DNA of 64,000 nucleotides from Helopsaltes ochotensis (Eukaryota; Chordata; Aves; Passeriformes; Locustellidae): positions 621,122 to 685,121 of the forward strand of contig VXBM01000045.1 of NCBI GenBank assembly GCA_013400155.1, given 5' to 3'. Both the position numbers and the translations under genes were made by a program. Of this stretch, positions 12,179 to 25,348 are shown piece by piece. The notes under the pieces were generated by a model, which saw only the letters and a program-made list of their open reading frames with translations, was not told the DNA's origin and searched no databases. Within the stretch, counting starts at the first letter, position 1. Every line of letters begins with the position of its first letter.

Positions 12179-15014
12179 GTATATACACCCAGCTTGAGTA
12201 TCTGGAGATGATCTGCAAATGACTGCAAAATAAAAGACAGTCTGAATTCATTAATGGGAAACTAGTAGGGAGTGTTCATTGAAAGTCTGCCTATGCTCTA
12301 CTAGAGCTGCTACTCCACTCTGTAGTAATCTGTTTTCTGAAAAGAGTTTTCTAAACGTTAAACCACAATATCTAAGCTAGAAGGTTATTTTACAATAGAT
12401 CATCCTTCTCTGGATATTGCAATACCAGCAGTTGTTCATATTATTTGATTTGCATAGTAATCAGTGAGGAATGTAGTCCAAGAACCATTTTTTGTCCAAC
12501 TAGCTGTTGTATTCACTACATTATTTTATCTTTTTCGTATGAAAATGCTTATGATTTCATCTAGAATGAATTTATTGAGTCTGCAACCAAAACTCATCTT
12601 ACTCGCATAGGTAAAAAAATTAATTTTGGAAGAGGTAATGATTTAACATCATTGGACTGCCACTCTCTGGGACAGAGAGGTTTGTATTGCTTGAGGTGAG
12701 CAAATAAACACATTAAGCTTCCCAAATCAGGCAGAGACAATAGGACTACAAAAGTTTCATGTACATACTGTGGACTTCATTGAATATGTTTCTTTCTTTC
12801 TAACCCCTCACTGTCTCACAGTTTGCAGCTACCTCTAGCTTCTGAGCTACCACCAAGATAATTTCGTACACCTGTTTATAAACCATTTAGTTATCTCAGC
12901 TCCTCGAGCTCCCAGTGCCAGAAGCACAGCTCACCTTTTCCCATCCAGGTATATATCCACCGATGTTAACTGTTCTGTCTTAATGTCTTGAAGATAAGTT
13001 GAGGCTAGAAAGTTAAACCAAGTCCCAAAATAGATTGTAGACACAGTCTCCTGCCAGGTCTGCAAAAGAGAATAAGCAAGTGCTGTTTGTTTTGTGCTTA
13101 CACCTGAATATGCATTACAGAATTAATAGATCAGTTTATATTCCCATAATTCCTGAAAAGAAATTTGTTTTCATGCCACCTGCTTCTTCTGACCTGAAGG
13201 GACCAGGTCCCGGGGAAAAGTGTGAAGAAATTCATATGCTATGCTGTGTGGCATAGTTTTGGGCACTGTTTCATTCCTTAGAGCATTGATTCTGATCCTT
13301 GTACATTAGCAATCTCTGAAATGACTGTAAAAATCAGAAGGAAACTGTACATTCAAAGGAGCTAAAGGGGAAATAAAAATAACAGGTTGATTTTTCAGAA
13401 TCTAATCTGATGATATGTATTTGGCTCTAAGTAAAAACCTCAATGGTATCACACCACAAAGTGGTAGAAGGGTGCTCTTTTTTTTTTTTTCAGGAGACAT
13501 TTACAGCACTTTAAGGTGGGGAAACAGTAAGAAACAATTTTTCTAATTAGCTTCTATAATGAAAGGGAGGAGTGGAAAGCAAGCTCTTGTATAGCATTGA
13601 GATTGAAATTGTGTCAAGTCCTGTTCAGTGGAACTTTTTCCACAGTGACTATAAGCCATGAGCTAACTTTAATACTCACTGTTGCTATCTCTGCATATGT
13701 ACTTAAGTATCTTCTAGTAAAAATGCAAAGTCCAAAGCCACTGGTCAGCATCAGCCAGACTGAAGCAAGAGCTAAATGGCAACCAGCTGCTGAGCTCATA
13801 AATGCCTTTCAGGAAAGGAGGCAGAGAAGGAGGCTGGATTAGTTGCCACCCAAATGAAAACAAGCAGGACGAGCTTCACCTGTATTAGACTGCAGCAAAT
13901 AGGAAGGAAGTGCTACTGAATGTCCTTGTGGGGACTAGACCTGACTGAACCTTAGCTCTTCCCAGACATAAAGGTCTTGCCTTTAGGGTGCCAGACTGCT
14001 CTTATTTCAGATTTGAACTCCCAGCCCAATATTAGTGTTGAAAGAGCTCCATATATCAGAAATCCCACAGCACAATTTAGAGATGAGCTCAGCTGTGATC
14101 AGTGGGAGGGTAACTCTAAAGTAGCTGTCAAAGAAAAAAAATGTTTAAATCAAAAAATGGGGAAAACCTTTCAGTCAGCTTAGCAAATAGTAAGGTATGG
14201 GAGAATTGGCAAAACAAGAAACTGGTGGAATAGCTCTTACATAACAGCAATTAACTTCTTTAGTTGATTTTACTTGTTAATCTGCTCAGGTGGATGGCAA
14301 AATATTGTCACTAAAGATCATGTGTGCAGGGGTGATAAGAAAGTGTAAAAGCAGGAGGCAGTTAAATGGCTATAAAAGAGGTGGAGAAAATATGACAGTG
14401 CCAGGTCCTGCTAATGAAACTGTCTGAATTTATAGATGGATAAAATATGTTAAGTTATGGGTCATTTGAGTTCTCAAGTGACAGGTCAGATCTGTGGAGT
14501 GGCAAGCACAGCATCATTATTGAAATAAGCATTGGCAAACTTGTCTGCCCTTATGTTTAATAACATTTAATTTTGTAAGCAGTTCTAAACTGCAAGTGGC
14601 TGTTGAGTCAGTTAAATGCACACAAAGAAGTGACTCTGGAGGCTGGATTACTGGCACTAGGTCGAGGCATTACTGGGTGGGTGGGACATCTCTCCATCTC
14701 CATACATAAAAAATTTTATTTGTACGTTACTTATGCTCTGACCCCCTTGGGAGCACAGAGCAAAACTCCACTGACCTATGAAATTCTGCTTCTGAGCCAA
14801 AGTATCTGCACAGCACCTATCTCACACCCAGGCCTGTCAGTACTGCCAAGCGATATTCTCATATCTATCTGAGCACATCCATCTGAGCAGGACACAGGCT
14901 CAGCTAAGGAAGCACCAGGGCTCTTCTCTGCTCTTTATTTTCCTTTCCTCTGCTGGAGCTGTGGACGGCTGTGTTGAACATGGGTGAGATCCCAGGGGCA
15001 CTTTGAGGATTCAG
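12179..15014. other. Intergenic stretch without recognised gene
   Basis: I see no coding exon, RNA gene or clear mobile element here. A T-rich run lies at about 13,479-13,491. Around 14,740-14,810 there is wording similar to the ancient amniote repeat annotated just downstream (AAAACTCCACTGACCTATG), so that repeat may extend or be duplicated here. Confidence 0.5.
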
Positions 15015-15085
15015 GGTAAAATCTTGTTCCAGAGAAATCAATGGGAGTTTTGCCATTGACTTTGGTGGGGCCAGACTTCATTCAT
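15015..15085. repeat. Ancient amniote interspersed repeat fragment
   Basis: The stretch contains AATCAATGGGAGTTTTGCCA followed by TTGACTTTGGTGGGGCCAG. This AATGGGAGTTTTGCCATTGACTT wording recurs in many reptile and bird genomes as an old, low-copy repeat (recalled; family name uncertain). TCAATGG at 15038-15044 and CCATTGA at 15053-15059 are inverted repeats of each other. Confidence 0.5.
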
Positions 15086-18000
15086 AAAGTGTTGACTGTT
15101 TTAATAGATTTACCAGTCCTGCAGGCAGCCCATGCAGAAGTGTAATAGATCTTGCACTCTTGCTTCTAGAAATGAATCCCCTGGCTCAGGCCAAGGTCTG
15201 CAGAGAGCAGCTTCCCTGTGCCAAGCCCTTCATCTGGGAAACCTACCAAGTCAGTATTGCTCTGTAAGTTTGCAGCTGAGTGGGACTGACTTGTGTCTCC
15301 ACCGCAGGAGCGTAACCATACATGGTGCCCAGCTCTGGGAAAAGCCAAAAGTCCCATGGAGGTGTAGCCCAGGTGGTTCTGCCTCGTGGTGGGCTAGGCC
15401 CTCAGGCAATAGCAGCAAGGGTGGATTTTGGCAGCTTGCACCGTGGCCAAGCTGGCCCTCAGCAGCCTCAGCACAAAGCTGGCTGAAGCCACCTTCCAAG
15501 CCAGCAGCTGCACAAGCAAAGGGATGGAGCCTGGCTCGTTACAGGGCCAGGCCCCTGCTGCAGCAGCCAGCACTGACCCTGCTAAAGCTGCAGAGAGGAC
15601 TGTGGTCTGAGTGCTGCCTGCCATGTGGACTGCCCTGGAATGATGGTCACTTTATTTGAAAAGAAAGGATAGAGGGAATCCTGCTCCATTGTCCTACTGC
15701 AAGTGGAAAAGGGCTGAACTAATTCAAACCAAACTCCAAACAGAAACTCCTCCCAGGCAGAGACATTTTTCTGTCAAGTTTCAGCCCTGGGAGAATTTTT
15801 ACAGCTGAGCAATCAACTCTTGAAACAGAGGTTAAGGCCCTCACTAACTCTAGGCTTTTAATATAAGGAGCAGCACAGAGCACTGGGCACTCTTTAATGT
15901 GTAAGAATTTGTCGGACTGATGGGAGGCTGGATGTACTGGGGAAAGGAGTGGGTTAATTACCATAATTGCCCAACAAACATTTCCTAATATTGTCACTTT
16001 TTACCCACAAGTTACAATTTCTGTTACTATAGAAGCAAGATGTTGATACTGGATTCATTTTCTGGGTTTTATTCCTTTTTGTCATTTTTCCCATGAACTA
16101 ATAAGCCACAGTGGATTTGAAAGTATGAGCAAATGTGAACACTATACAAAGCACTTTTATGTTCTATTGACATTTTCTTCCCACCCTAATAATTTAGAGC
16201 TGTTAACATAAAAAAAAAATTAAGATGATCATACTTCCCATCACTTTCATTTCCCATGTTTATGAAGGAAGAACTGTGAGTAATTTCCCATAGTTATTGT
16301 TTGCAGCACAACACATGGTCTCAATTACTGGGATAAGAAACATAGAGAGGGTATTGGTGAGGATAAATTATTTATCTGTGTGTTTCATTCAAAATTCATT
16401 TTCCATGCCATAGTTTATATTACTTTGATCCACGTCATCTTTCTTATTTGACTTTATAAACATAATTCAATTGTTCTGAGCAGGACCCTGGGTCATGAGA
16501 GATCAGTTTGCTGACATATTTCTGGACCAGTATAAGAACAGTGATCCTCCACCAAACCTACTTTCTGATAAAGGTATCTACCCAAGAAGGGCAGATCTGG
16601 ACAAATCTAGAGTAATGAAACACAAAATAACCCTTGGATTTGACTTTTGTTCTGATTTCCAAGTAAATAAAAAGGGACAACAGCTAGTGTCAGGATCCAT
16701 CCCCACATAAAACATAACTCCATGCATTGATATGTATTTTCTTTCTGGCACTTGGAGGTCCTTCACTGGCCTTTGCACTACTGCCTCGAAAATGCTGCTT
16801 CTGCAATAATGACCTGAGTGGTTGCAGGCCCACAGTGAAGTCTCTGCACGGGAGCTGTCTCCAGGCAGCTCTGTGGCAGCCTTGGGCACTTCACTCCTGC
16901 TGCTCAAGCAGAGACAGGTATCACTGATGTGACTGTGCTGAACCAGCACATGCTATGAAGAGGCAGCTTTGGCACAGATCACAGCAGCTCCCATGTGGCA
17001 GAGTAAGTGGATTTATCTTTCAGGGCTTCATTGTTGCGGTAGATTTGAAGAGTGTGGCTGGCTGGGATGGGCTGGTGGCACTGCTGAGACTGGCAGCAAA
17101 TGGTGTTTGGTTAATTGCAGATTTTGCAGGGTGAGGGTTCAGCTGACACCAAAGAAGCATTACTTTCTTATTTTTTTACCCCGCCTTTCCAGCTCGTGCT
17201 CAAAGACAATGTTCAGCTGCTTCTCTTGTAGGACTGCTCTTTGTTAGAGATCATGCAGGACATGAGATATTTAATGCTTAGGGGGTTGATGGGGAGGTCC
17301 CCCTGCATAAATCCTGTACCAATTCTCTGTTTTTTTAAATAAATTCCAGGCTGGTCTGTGGGGAACTCAACACTGTGCTGTTTGTTAGCATAAATGAGCC
17401 CAACACAAATACCTGGTCTTTTTGACCAGAGGTTTGTGCAACTCCACCAGACTTGACCTTCAACCCAGGCCTGGAAGTCACATTGGGACCCACAATTTCC
17501 TCCCATGGTTTTATCTGTGCTGCAAAAACCACTTTTGTTCCCAGCATATTTGGGGATATAGGAGTGTGGAGTTTGCCTACGTATGGGTCACAACATGATC
17601 TGTGGTAAATTCAGTCTCCTAAATGACATACTCATATTATAGGGCAAATGTATAACAGACATTCACACAGAGCTGACTTGGTTGAAGAGTGAACTTTTGA
17701 AGTACAGTTCTGCTTCCTGGTTCCTTACCATTGCTCTGAGCACATGTGTAGTGGATTTTCTCAGCCTTTTTTTCTCCCTTCCATTGCTGGGTGCTGCTTT
17801 CAGTCTTAAACCATGAAACACACAGATGATACATTGTTTAAAGATAAAGACCAGGTCTCTTCAGGACCTCCAGCCATACTTCACTGAAACTTCTCCATGC
17901 CACACAGCAGCTCTCATGGCCTGAGACTCCACCTGGGATTCTCCAGGTTAATTGCCACAATTAACCTCCGTTGTATGATGCCACAATTGTACCCCAACAG

Positions 18001-21000
18001 TAGAAACTGTTGCTGGTCTCAGACACACCAGCATCTTGCTTCTGTGGAGCTTTGATGTAAGAGTTCTGCTAACAGAGGATCTATGAGCTTTCCATTCTTT
18101 GTTGTGGCTACTTCTCTCCAGTGCTGTAAGGACACTCAGATCTTAAAAAGACATCTTTCTGGAAGCATATTTGAAAAATGGAGGCAAAACCATTATAGTG
18201 AAAAGCTTTCTGTGAGGGCGCCTCATGCCTCCGGCAAATACAATTTAAACATGGAGGGGGAAATCTCTTAAATTCTGTCTTGATCAGTTACCTTTTTGTT
18301 TTCAATTCAGTAAATAAGGAATTATCTTTAGGGGCCTATTAATCTGCACACAATTCTTGCTAAAGTCTCACAATGATCTGGACCTGATGGGCTTTCCTGG
18401 AGTTTTTGGTTCATTTGGTAACTTCTTACTAAAGTCCCGTGCACTGCTTTGCAGTCATTCCTAAAGTGCTGGTTGGCCCAGGAGCATCAGCCCCAGGAAA
18501 GGCTTTACATTGAGACTGGCAGCCTTGTGCAGCTGGATAGCACAAAGGCAGATGGCTGGTGATGCACATCAAAATGTCTTCTGAGCAGCTGCCCTGCAGA
18601 GGCAGTGCTACTCTGTTGCTCATTCCCCTTCTCTTCCAGTTCCCTGTTGTTTAAGCTTTGCTCTGGTGTGAATACAGACTGGTCCCTTCATATTCCTTGT
18701 CTGCTCTGCACTGACACCTTCCTCCTCTCTTCCTGCCCATCCCTTCTATCACAAAGCAGCAGCAACTTGTGCTATCACCTTCTTCTCTGGACCCACCACT
18801 TTCATTCTCAGTTCACATTCTGCCCGATTGTTGACTCCAGCTCCTGCTTTAATATTTTCCATCTACAGTTCATGTTTGATGCAAAACATATTTTGTGATA
18901 AAAGGGTGTAATTATGATATATGTTTTTTATTAAAAAAAACCAACTTTGTATCAGAAGATTCCTTTAAAATGACTGAATCTAAAGAAATCTGCACTGACA
19001 AGTGTTCTCGACCCTTTCCCATCTCTAAGGAATCTGTGCTATGGCAGCACTGAGGAACTGAGACCCATCAGCACGTTGGGCACCTCTCAACTGAGAGAAC
19101 TGGCACCACACCACTATGAATCTCAGCATTTCAGGTAGGAAGTCCATTTCCCCACTGTATGCCTGGATGTGAGCGATGTTGAAGTGCCATATGGGGATAA
19201 GGACCACTGGTCTCATCTCCTGAATTTAATTGTTAATTCCCTTGTTAGCTGAATTTACTCCTCAAAATGCAAACATACATTATGGACAGGATCTTTGTTG
19301 CGTAAGCTAAACTTGAAGTCCATGCACTCCAGGCTTGGAAATTGTACATACAAACTCAAATTAAGGATCTGGGGAAGGCTTAACTATTTAGATGATTTAG
19401 TGCAGCAGCACAACCCAAACCAGACCATGCACAGCAGCACCTGCAGGGGGGAACAGATCTCAGTGCTGGTGCAGCATAACAGGCATGGGCCCAGTGCAGT
19501 GCAGGATTTTGGGCTCCCACAGTGTAAACCAGTTTCTGCATGATTTGTCTTGAGACTCACCTCTTTGCTCTGGTTGTTTTGTTTTTATGGTCTAAACTCA
19601 AAACCAAAGTGAAACTCTGCCAAAGAGCCAAGCTTTCCTGGTTACAGGTTGAAATTGAGAAAAGAGTCCATGGTAGGTATGGTTTCAACCTAAAACCATA
19701 AATCATTTTTTATTCAGCTAAAGTTCATTCCAAATTTACTCAAAAGTTGGCCTAGGTTTGCCTGAAACTTGGCCTATTATTGCTTGAAACTGAGCCCAGC
19801 TTCAGAGAGGTTCATGAACCTCCACAAACCTGGCCCAAGTCTTGAGTTTGTAATGAAGCCCAAAACCAGGGGAGTTTCACCTGATTGGGGTTGGGTTATA
19901 GACATTTCTCACAGCTCTAGTATTTATTATGATTATAATAACAACACATTTATACAGAGCTGCAAGCATATACAGAGAAATCCAGACAGCTTTCCTACCT
20001 GTCTGAGCTCACCAGCTCTATCAGGTATTGGACTGGAGCTACAGTCAAACTTAGCCCCAGATGGGTTGCTTAAAAAAATAATTTTCCCTGGGTTGTCAAA
20101 GAACCCCCTCCCAAAAAAAATCCCCCTGGAGCACCTCACACAGAAATTACAGGGATAAAGAATCAACCTCCAAAGAAAACTAAACAGTAGCCCTGTTTTC
20201 TGGGCTGGTTCATCCAGCAGCCTGAGAGATAAGCCAGGCAGGCTGGCAGAGCCCAATTCCTGCTCACCAGCAGTGTCACTTTTGATTATCTCCATGCATC
20301 CTGCTGGCCTGGATAATTACCCAAAATCTTTTTTCACAGTAAATTACCAAGAATTGACACTTTGTTTGTTTGGTTTTTTTAAAAACCAGCGTGGCTGCAC
20401 CTGGAGTGGCAGCATCCTTGGTGGGGTACCTATGGGAAGAGTGTCTCCAGGGGCTCTGTGCTAGGGCACAGGGTCATGCTCCTGGATTTCTGAAGACTGT
20501 GGGGAGTGGGCCAGGGCTCCAGCAGGCTCCACCTGAGATGCATTTTAGTGAAGAGGGCAGTTCCCATGGCTTTATGCCAGCTGGGGCTGTCATGGCTGAT
20601 GAGCCCCTGTGGCTTCTTGTCCTCCTCTCCAGGGGACACCTCAGTACTTTGGAGTTATTCCTGACAGAATGGCCATTGCCTGTGAGCTCTCCCAAACCAA
20701 AACATCTGGTTCTCAGTTCCTGTCCTGTAAAACAAGGATGACAAACACATCCCAACCTCACAAGGGTGTAGTAAGGAACATCCTACAGCTCTGGGAGCCA
20801 TAGAGAAGCTCATAAACAAACAAACCTGCAGATGTGAGAGCCAAGCCAGGGAGCGGCTGGGCCAGCGCTGCTGCCACGTGCAAGGGAAAGACCAGCCCAG
20901 GAGAGGGGAAAAGTCCTTCCTGGGTACTTAACAAAGACTTACAGCGTGACTCTGGCCTGGAAGTACTGAGACACAGCATCTGTCTGGACCCTTCAGACAA

Positions 21001-23119
21001 AACCACTTACATTCCTGTGTGCACGTAAGGGCACGTGCGTCAGCAGGCTGAGGATTCTGTACACAAACAAGCAGCAGTGGCACACGCTGGACTGGCTGGT
21101 ACCAGCACGGGGCTGCAGCCCAGCTTTGCCAGCACATTCCCACTGGTCAAGCAGCCTGGGCCTCCACAGACACTTCCCGTTACATGACACAGTAGAAATA
21201 GAAAGGAGAGCCCAAAATACAAAAACAAACACTTTTTTGACCTCTCTGGCCCTAAGGTTCCTCTCCTGAACTCAATAGGAAGCTCATAACTGAGAAATTG
21301 GCTTGGGCATGATATTCCTCAAAAGCATTTGTTATGAGGGTGTGAAACACTTGGCAAGTTTTAAGGACAACAGAAGCAGATTGTTGGAATTTGTCAGAGC
21401 TGAAGTCATCGACATCTTCAACATTTTTGTTGCACAGAAAGAGGGTCTCATCTTCCGGCAAACCAGAGCACACAGCCCGCTCCAGAGGGATCAGACTTCA
21501 GTCTCCAGGAGCAGCACCAGCCTCGGTGAAGTGCTCGCTGAATGGGGCTGCAAACAGAGCCCTGCTGCCGACCACCTCCACCAGCCTGGCACCAGCAGCA
21601 CCTCTGCCCGCTCCGAGAGCGGCCTGGGCACATCCCCCTCTGTGGGGACAACTGCTGGCCCCTGCCTGGGACCTGCAAGGGACAACTCAGAAGCACAAAG
21701 CACCAGGGCTCGTGCAGCTCCTGTAAGTGAAGCAGAACATGCATTGGGGCGCTTTGGACTACTGAATTACTGCAGCTTTCTCACCTCTCTCTGTTGTTTT
21801 CCCTCTTGTTCCTACTGCAACCTCTACAATCATTCACATTTTCATTGGTGTAAATGATGGCACATTTTGCCTCAAATCACACCTGTCTGCTTGCCCTGTT
21901 TTAAGTTTTTACAGCATCCCAAACCAGCACAATTCTGCAGGTTAATGTGACATCCCAGAGCTGTAGTGCCGATGGGATTTGCACACAGAGCCCTCCATGC
22001 AGCTCTCTGTAACCACAGGAGCCCACTCAGGGGCTGCAAAGGTCTCTGCAGGCATCCAACATGCTCAGGCAACAACTAGAAGCTCTGGGATTTTCTGAAC
22101 ACAAGGGTTTTAGCCAAGTGCTATTCTGCCAAGATTGTGATAACATGAGGGCTTACTCTGGGCAAATACTCTGGTAGGACACTGCCAACCCAGATTTACT
22201 GGATTAATCTGGTGTACATCATATCTTGGCCTTAGCTTCTCGCCACTCCTTCAAGCAGAAAAGCTCCAAGATTTGCTCTGGGGAGAGAGTAGTAGACAAG
22301 ATCATGGGTTCAGATATCCCAGTTTTTTGAAGCTGGTATGTCCCATTAGTTCCTGTCCTACCTGGCACAGGGCAGCTGGGGGGCACTGAGAGGGGTGAAC
22401 AGCTCCTGCAGCTCCAGCCTCATCCAATGCTGAACTCTGGCTTCCTTTCTATAACTGAAAAGATTTTTTTATCATCACAGTGAAATAAGAGAAGCTCTCT
22501 CCTCTTCATCTAGTGCCTACTCAGAAAGAAGCAGCACAACATAAGCTGTTAACCTTGCTAATTTGGGCAGAGACTGTCAGATCCACAAGAGTACTGTGAG
22601 GCTTTAATGGTTCAAATGGCCATTCCTTCACAGCCAACATCAATCTTTAAAAGTGGTGAGAAAGCTTTTGCAATGCCAGTGCCACCACCCCCAGCTTGGC
22701 CTAGAGCAGCAGGTTTGGTGCCTTGTGATGCACTTACCTGTTGTGGTGCTGCTGGCAGAGACTGGCAGTGCCAAGCCTGGGCCCAGGAAGGTACAGGCAG
22801 CTGCTGGACATGAACTGTAGTGTCTTGCTCTCCAAACAGCTCAGGCCTGTCTGTGCTGAGGAGTCTTGACCTTCCAAAGCACAAAGCTGAACTTGAATCA
22901 CAGCATAGAGTATTTATCTTAGAGAAAACCTGAGTATGACCCTTCAAGACCTGCCGTAAGAAAGCAAATACTTGGGGTTCTTTGAAAGTCAGCTTAAAAG
23001 AGAGACTGTGGAAACAGTGGTGTTCTGCCAAAATACACGTGGGCTGTCAAGTTTACAAGATACTGTTACAACACACAATAAGAGAATGATTTGCTGTGTA
23101 CAGTAACATCTTTGTTAAA
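15086..23119. other. Intergenic region distal to FBN1
   Basis: No gene is supported. GC-richer patches at about 15,130-15,640 and 20,370-22,080 hold overlapping long ORFs on both strands (up to 184 codons at 21,303-21,857, plus). These follow from low stop density: their translations are compositionally odd, resemble no known family, and open frames occur on the opposite strand as well. A 9-bp-arm hairpin lies at 17,945-17,967. Confidence 0.55.
17945..17967. repeat. Short palindrome, 9-bp arms and 5-base loop
   Basis: AGGTTAATT (17945-17953) and AATTAACCT (17959-17967) are exact reverse complements with a GCCAC spacer. No nearby gene or terminator role is evident; it may be chance. Confidence 0.7.
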
Positions 23120-23140
23120 CTCTGTTAACCAAAAATTAGA

Positions 23141-23146
23141 TTTATT
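23141..23146 (-). terminator. FBN1: Candidate distal FBN1 polyadenylation signal
   Basis: The plus strand TTTATT reads AATAAA on the minus strand, 2.6 kb after the stop. A GU-rich stretch (minus strand TTATTGTGTGTTGT, about 23,068-23,081) follows about 60 bases further on, rather far but usable. Minus-strand ATTAAA variants lie upstream at 23255-23260 and 23391-23396. Confidence 0.5.
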
Positions 23147-24888
23147 ATCCATGGAATCATCTATGCAGTCATATGCACTACTGCAGTGTAGGGAAGCCAC
23201 ACTTATTTCAAATAATTAAGAATTTTGCTATTTCCCTGATTTTGAAAAATATCCTTTAATTGCAAAAGGATACACATTTAGAAGGAGCTCTACTACAGTC
23301 TGTCTAGTGCTTAGAGTCATTCTGAGATCCCACTATCAAATGAAATACAGCAGATTACTTCAAAATCACACTGCAAGTTACAAACCACTTTTTAATTGCA
23401 GGTTTCGTGCAATGTTATTGTGCAACCATTGTGCTTCACTGAGACGCCAAGGACGCTGCAGAAATTCAAACTAATGGAAATGATCATACACATACAGCAA
23501 CTAAAACCAAGAAGCAAAAATTGTATATCTGTTAAAAGGCACTGCTGCAAAGAGACAGATTAATAATGTACAAAAAAAGAGAGAATTTTTATGTGCAGAT
23601 TGGTACAGAAAGACTGGGTTTTCCATTTTGGAATGACTGAAAGAGCTACTGTGAAGATTTCTTGTTTCTGAATCATAACAAAGTCAATTTACAGAACTGT
23701 AAGGGCAGCTCTGGGGCTGCTGGAACACAATCAAAAAACCTTTGGCATCATAAGATGTTACATAGACTTTAAATGTAAACCAACTCTACTGGATAGACTC
23801 CTGACAGGTCTTTTTGAAATCGTCCTTCTCAGTTCCTCTCAATGTTTAGGGGCTGAGAAAAAATACTTAAATTGTACACTTACCTATAAACTATACAATC
23901 TTGCACACTGGCACTAAAAATCATTCCCAACCTGATAAGAGTGCCATTTACAACTGTAAAGTTCTGATTATATCTTGCCATAGTTAAGCAACATGTGGAA
24001 AAAATACACTGTTCAACATTTTGGCATACTAATAAATAAAATCCAGACATGGTCTATTAAAAATATCAAAGTAATCCTGTGCACAAGCTTATTTTTTATA
24101 TATTTGTATTTGTATATTTATATATTTTATGTTTGTTATGCAGAAGAAATCACAGAGAGCAAAAATACAATTTGGGGTGAATTATAGGAATACATTTCCC
24201 TTCCAAAGCTATTATAGCTCAATACATGTTCCCTCTGTCAATTACAGCACTGTCCCAGCAGCAGTTTCAGCACTTCTTTCTTCCAGATTTTATAGCATCA
24301 CACCTCAATACAATGTTCTGCTGCTGCTAAAAGATACACCATGGCATTTGCATATACAAGAACACCCACATCACTGAATAATTCACTCGATATTAAAATC
24401 CATCTACAACTTGTGATGGTTTCTGGTATTGGATTATTCCTCTGTTATCAGTCTTGGGTTATATGACAGTAACTGTTGAAATGGAGGTAAAAGAAAGGAA
24501 TATCTTGAGGCAGTTTCAGCAAACAAGACTTCACACTTAACTGTGTTTTCTGTATAATGATTTAACCTCCACTTCTGCATGTTTTGGCTATCAGATTACT
24601 TATTGACAGGACTACTCAGGTCATGTGATTGGAAATGTTCTGATTTCCTTTTTGGAACCACACAGTAACTTGAAAGAGGTCCACTGCTGTTTAGATTTGT
24701 GAAGGTTTCTGTACTTCTTTCTTTGCATGAAGAATGAACAGCAGCAGCTCCTTCAAGGAGCAATCACCTGGACACACAGATAGATATAAAGACAACCCTA
24801 CTGACAACACCTGAAGTATAAGAATGCAGTTTATCACACTTTTTAGCAAGAACACAAGGCCACAGAATAAACTAAAAAAAACCACTGT

Positions 24889-24894
24889 TTTATT
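24889..24894 (-). terminator. FBN1: Candidate proximal FBN1 polyadenylation signal
   Basis: AATAAA on the minus strand, 0.86 kb after the stop, is followed at once by a U-rich stretch (minus strand TTTTTTTAGTTTATTCTGTG, about 24,861-24,880). Use of this site would give a short 3'UTR that keeps both miR-29 sites. Confidence 0.45.
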
Positions 24895-25103
24895 GTGACA
24901 TTTATGACATTGAACCCTTGTTGATATGAATGACTATGGGTACTCTTGACATGTTACAATATGTCATGGTGTAGGATGGCACTGATTGTCATCTGACTTT
25001 TGAGAATGTTTAATGGTCCCTACTGACCTCAGTGCATTTTGGCAAGTCACAGAAACTTTATCATCAGGTTTGTGTATACAGTTAACAAGTAGTTGGTCTT
25101 ATA

Positions 25104-25110
25104 AGCACCA
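25104..25110 (-). promoter_or_regulatory. FBN1: miR-29 seed match in FBN1 3'UTR (7-mer)
   Basis: The minus strand reads TGGTGCT, the complement of miR-29 nucleotides 2-8 (AGCACCA). FBN1 is an established miR-29 target in mammals, together with collagens and elastin. The base after the seed is T, so this is a 7-mer-m8 site, about 645 bases after the stop. Confidence 0.6.
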
Positions 25111-25348
25111 TTACAAACCCTCACATTAAGGGTATTATTAATCTAGTTTACAAATGCTTCAGTGATAAAAATAGCATGATTACAGTATACACACACTTAA
25201 TTTACATGTAATGTATTATAGGCATAACTGAGATAAACTACTGAGCTAACTTTGGTTGATTGAAGTATTTAGACTGAGTAATGGCAATTTTGGCTTCTAA
25301 GTTGTGTAAATATTACAGTGCATTTATAAATCTAGATTGAAAATTTAC

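Noticed and set aside
15132..15659. 175-codon plus-strand frame as a possible gene
   Set aside because: Same reasoning: both strands are open, no domain, and no known gene lies between DUT and FBN1 in other amniotes as I recall.
16201..16500. Possible conserved non-coding element in AT-rich intergenic DNA
   Set aside because: Impression only; nothing in a single sequence can support conservation.
17280..17420. LTR-like wording with an AATAAA and GGGAACTCAACACTG
   Set aside because: No matching second LTR, primer-binding site or target-site duplication was seen, so an endogenous retrovirus call is not justified.
21303..21857. 184-codon plus-strand frame as a possible gene
   Set aside because: Overlapped by open frames on the other strand; composition reflects GC-rich DNA with few stops. 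Kept only as a low-interest finding.
24090..24132. AT-rich run in the 3'UTR as a microsatellite or AU-rich decay element
   Set aside because: No repeated AUUUA pentamer cluster on the transcript strand and no clear repeat unit.
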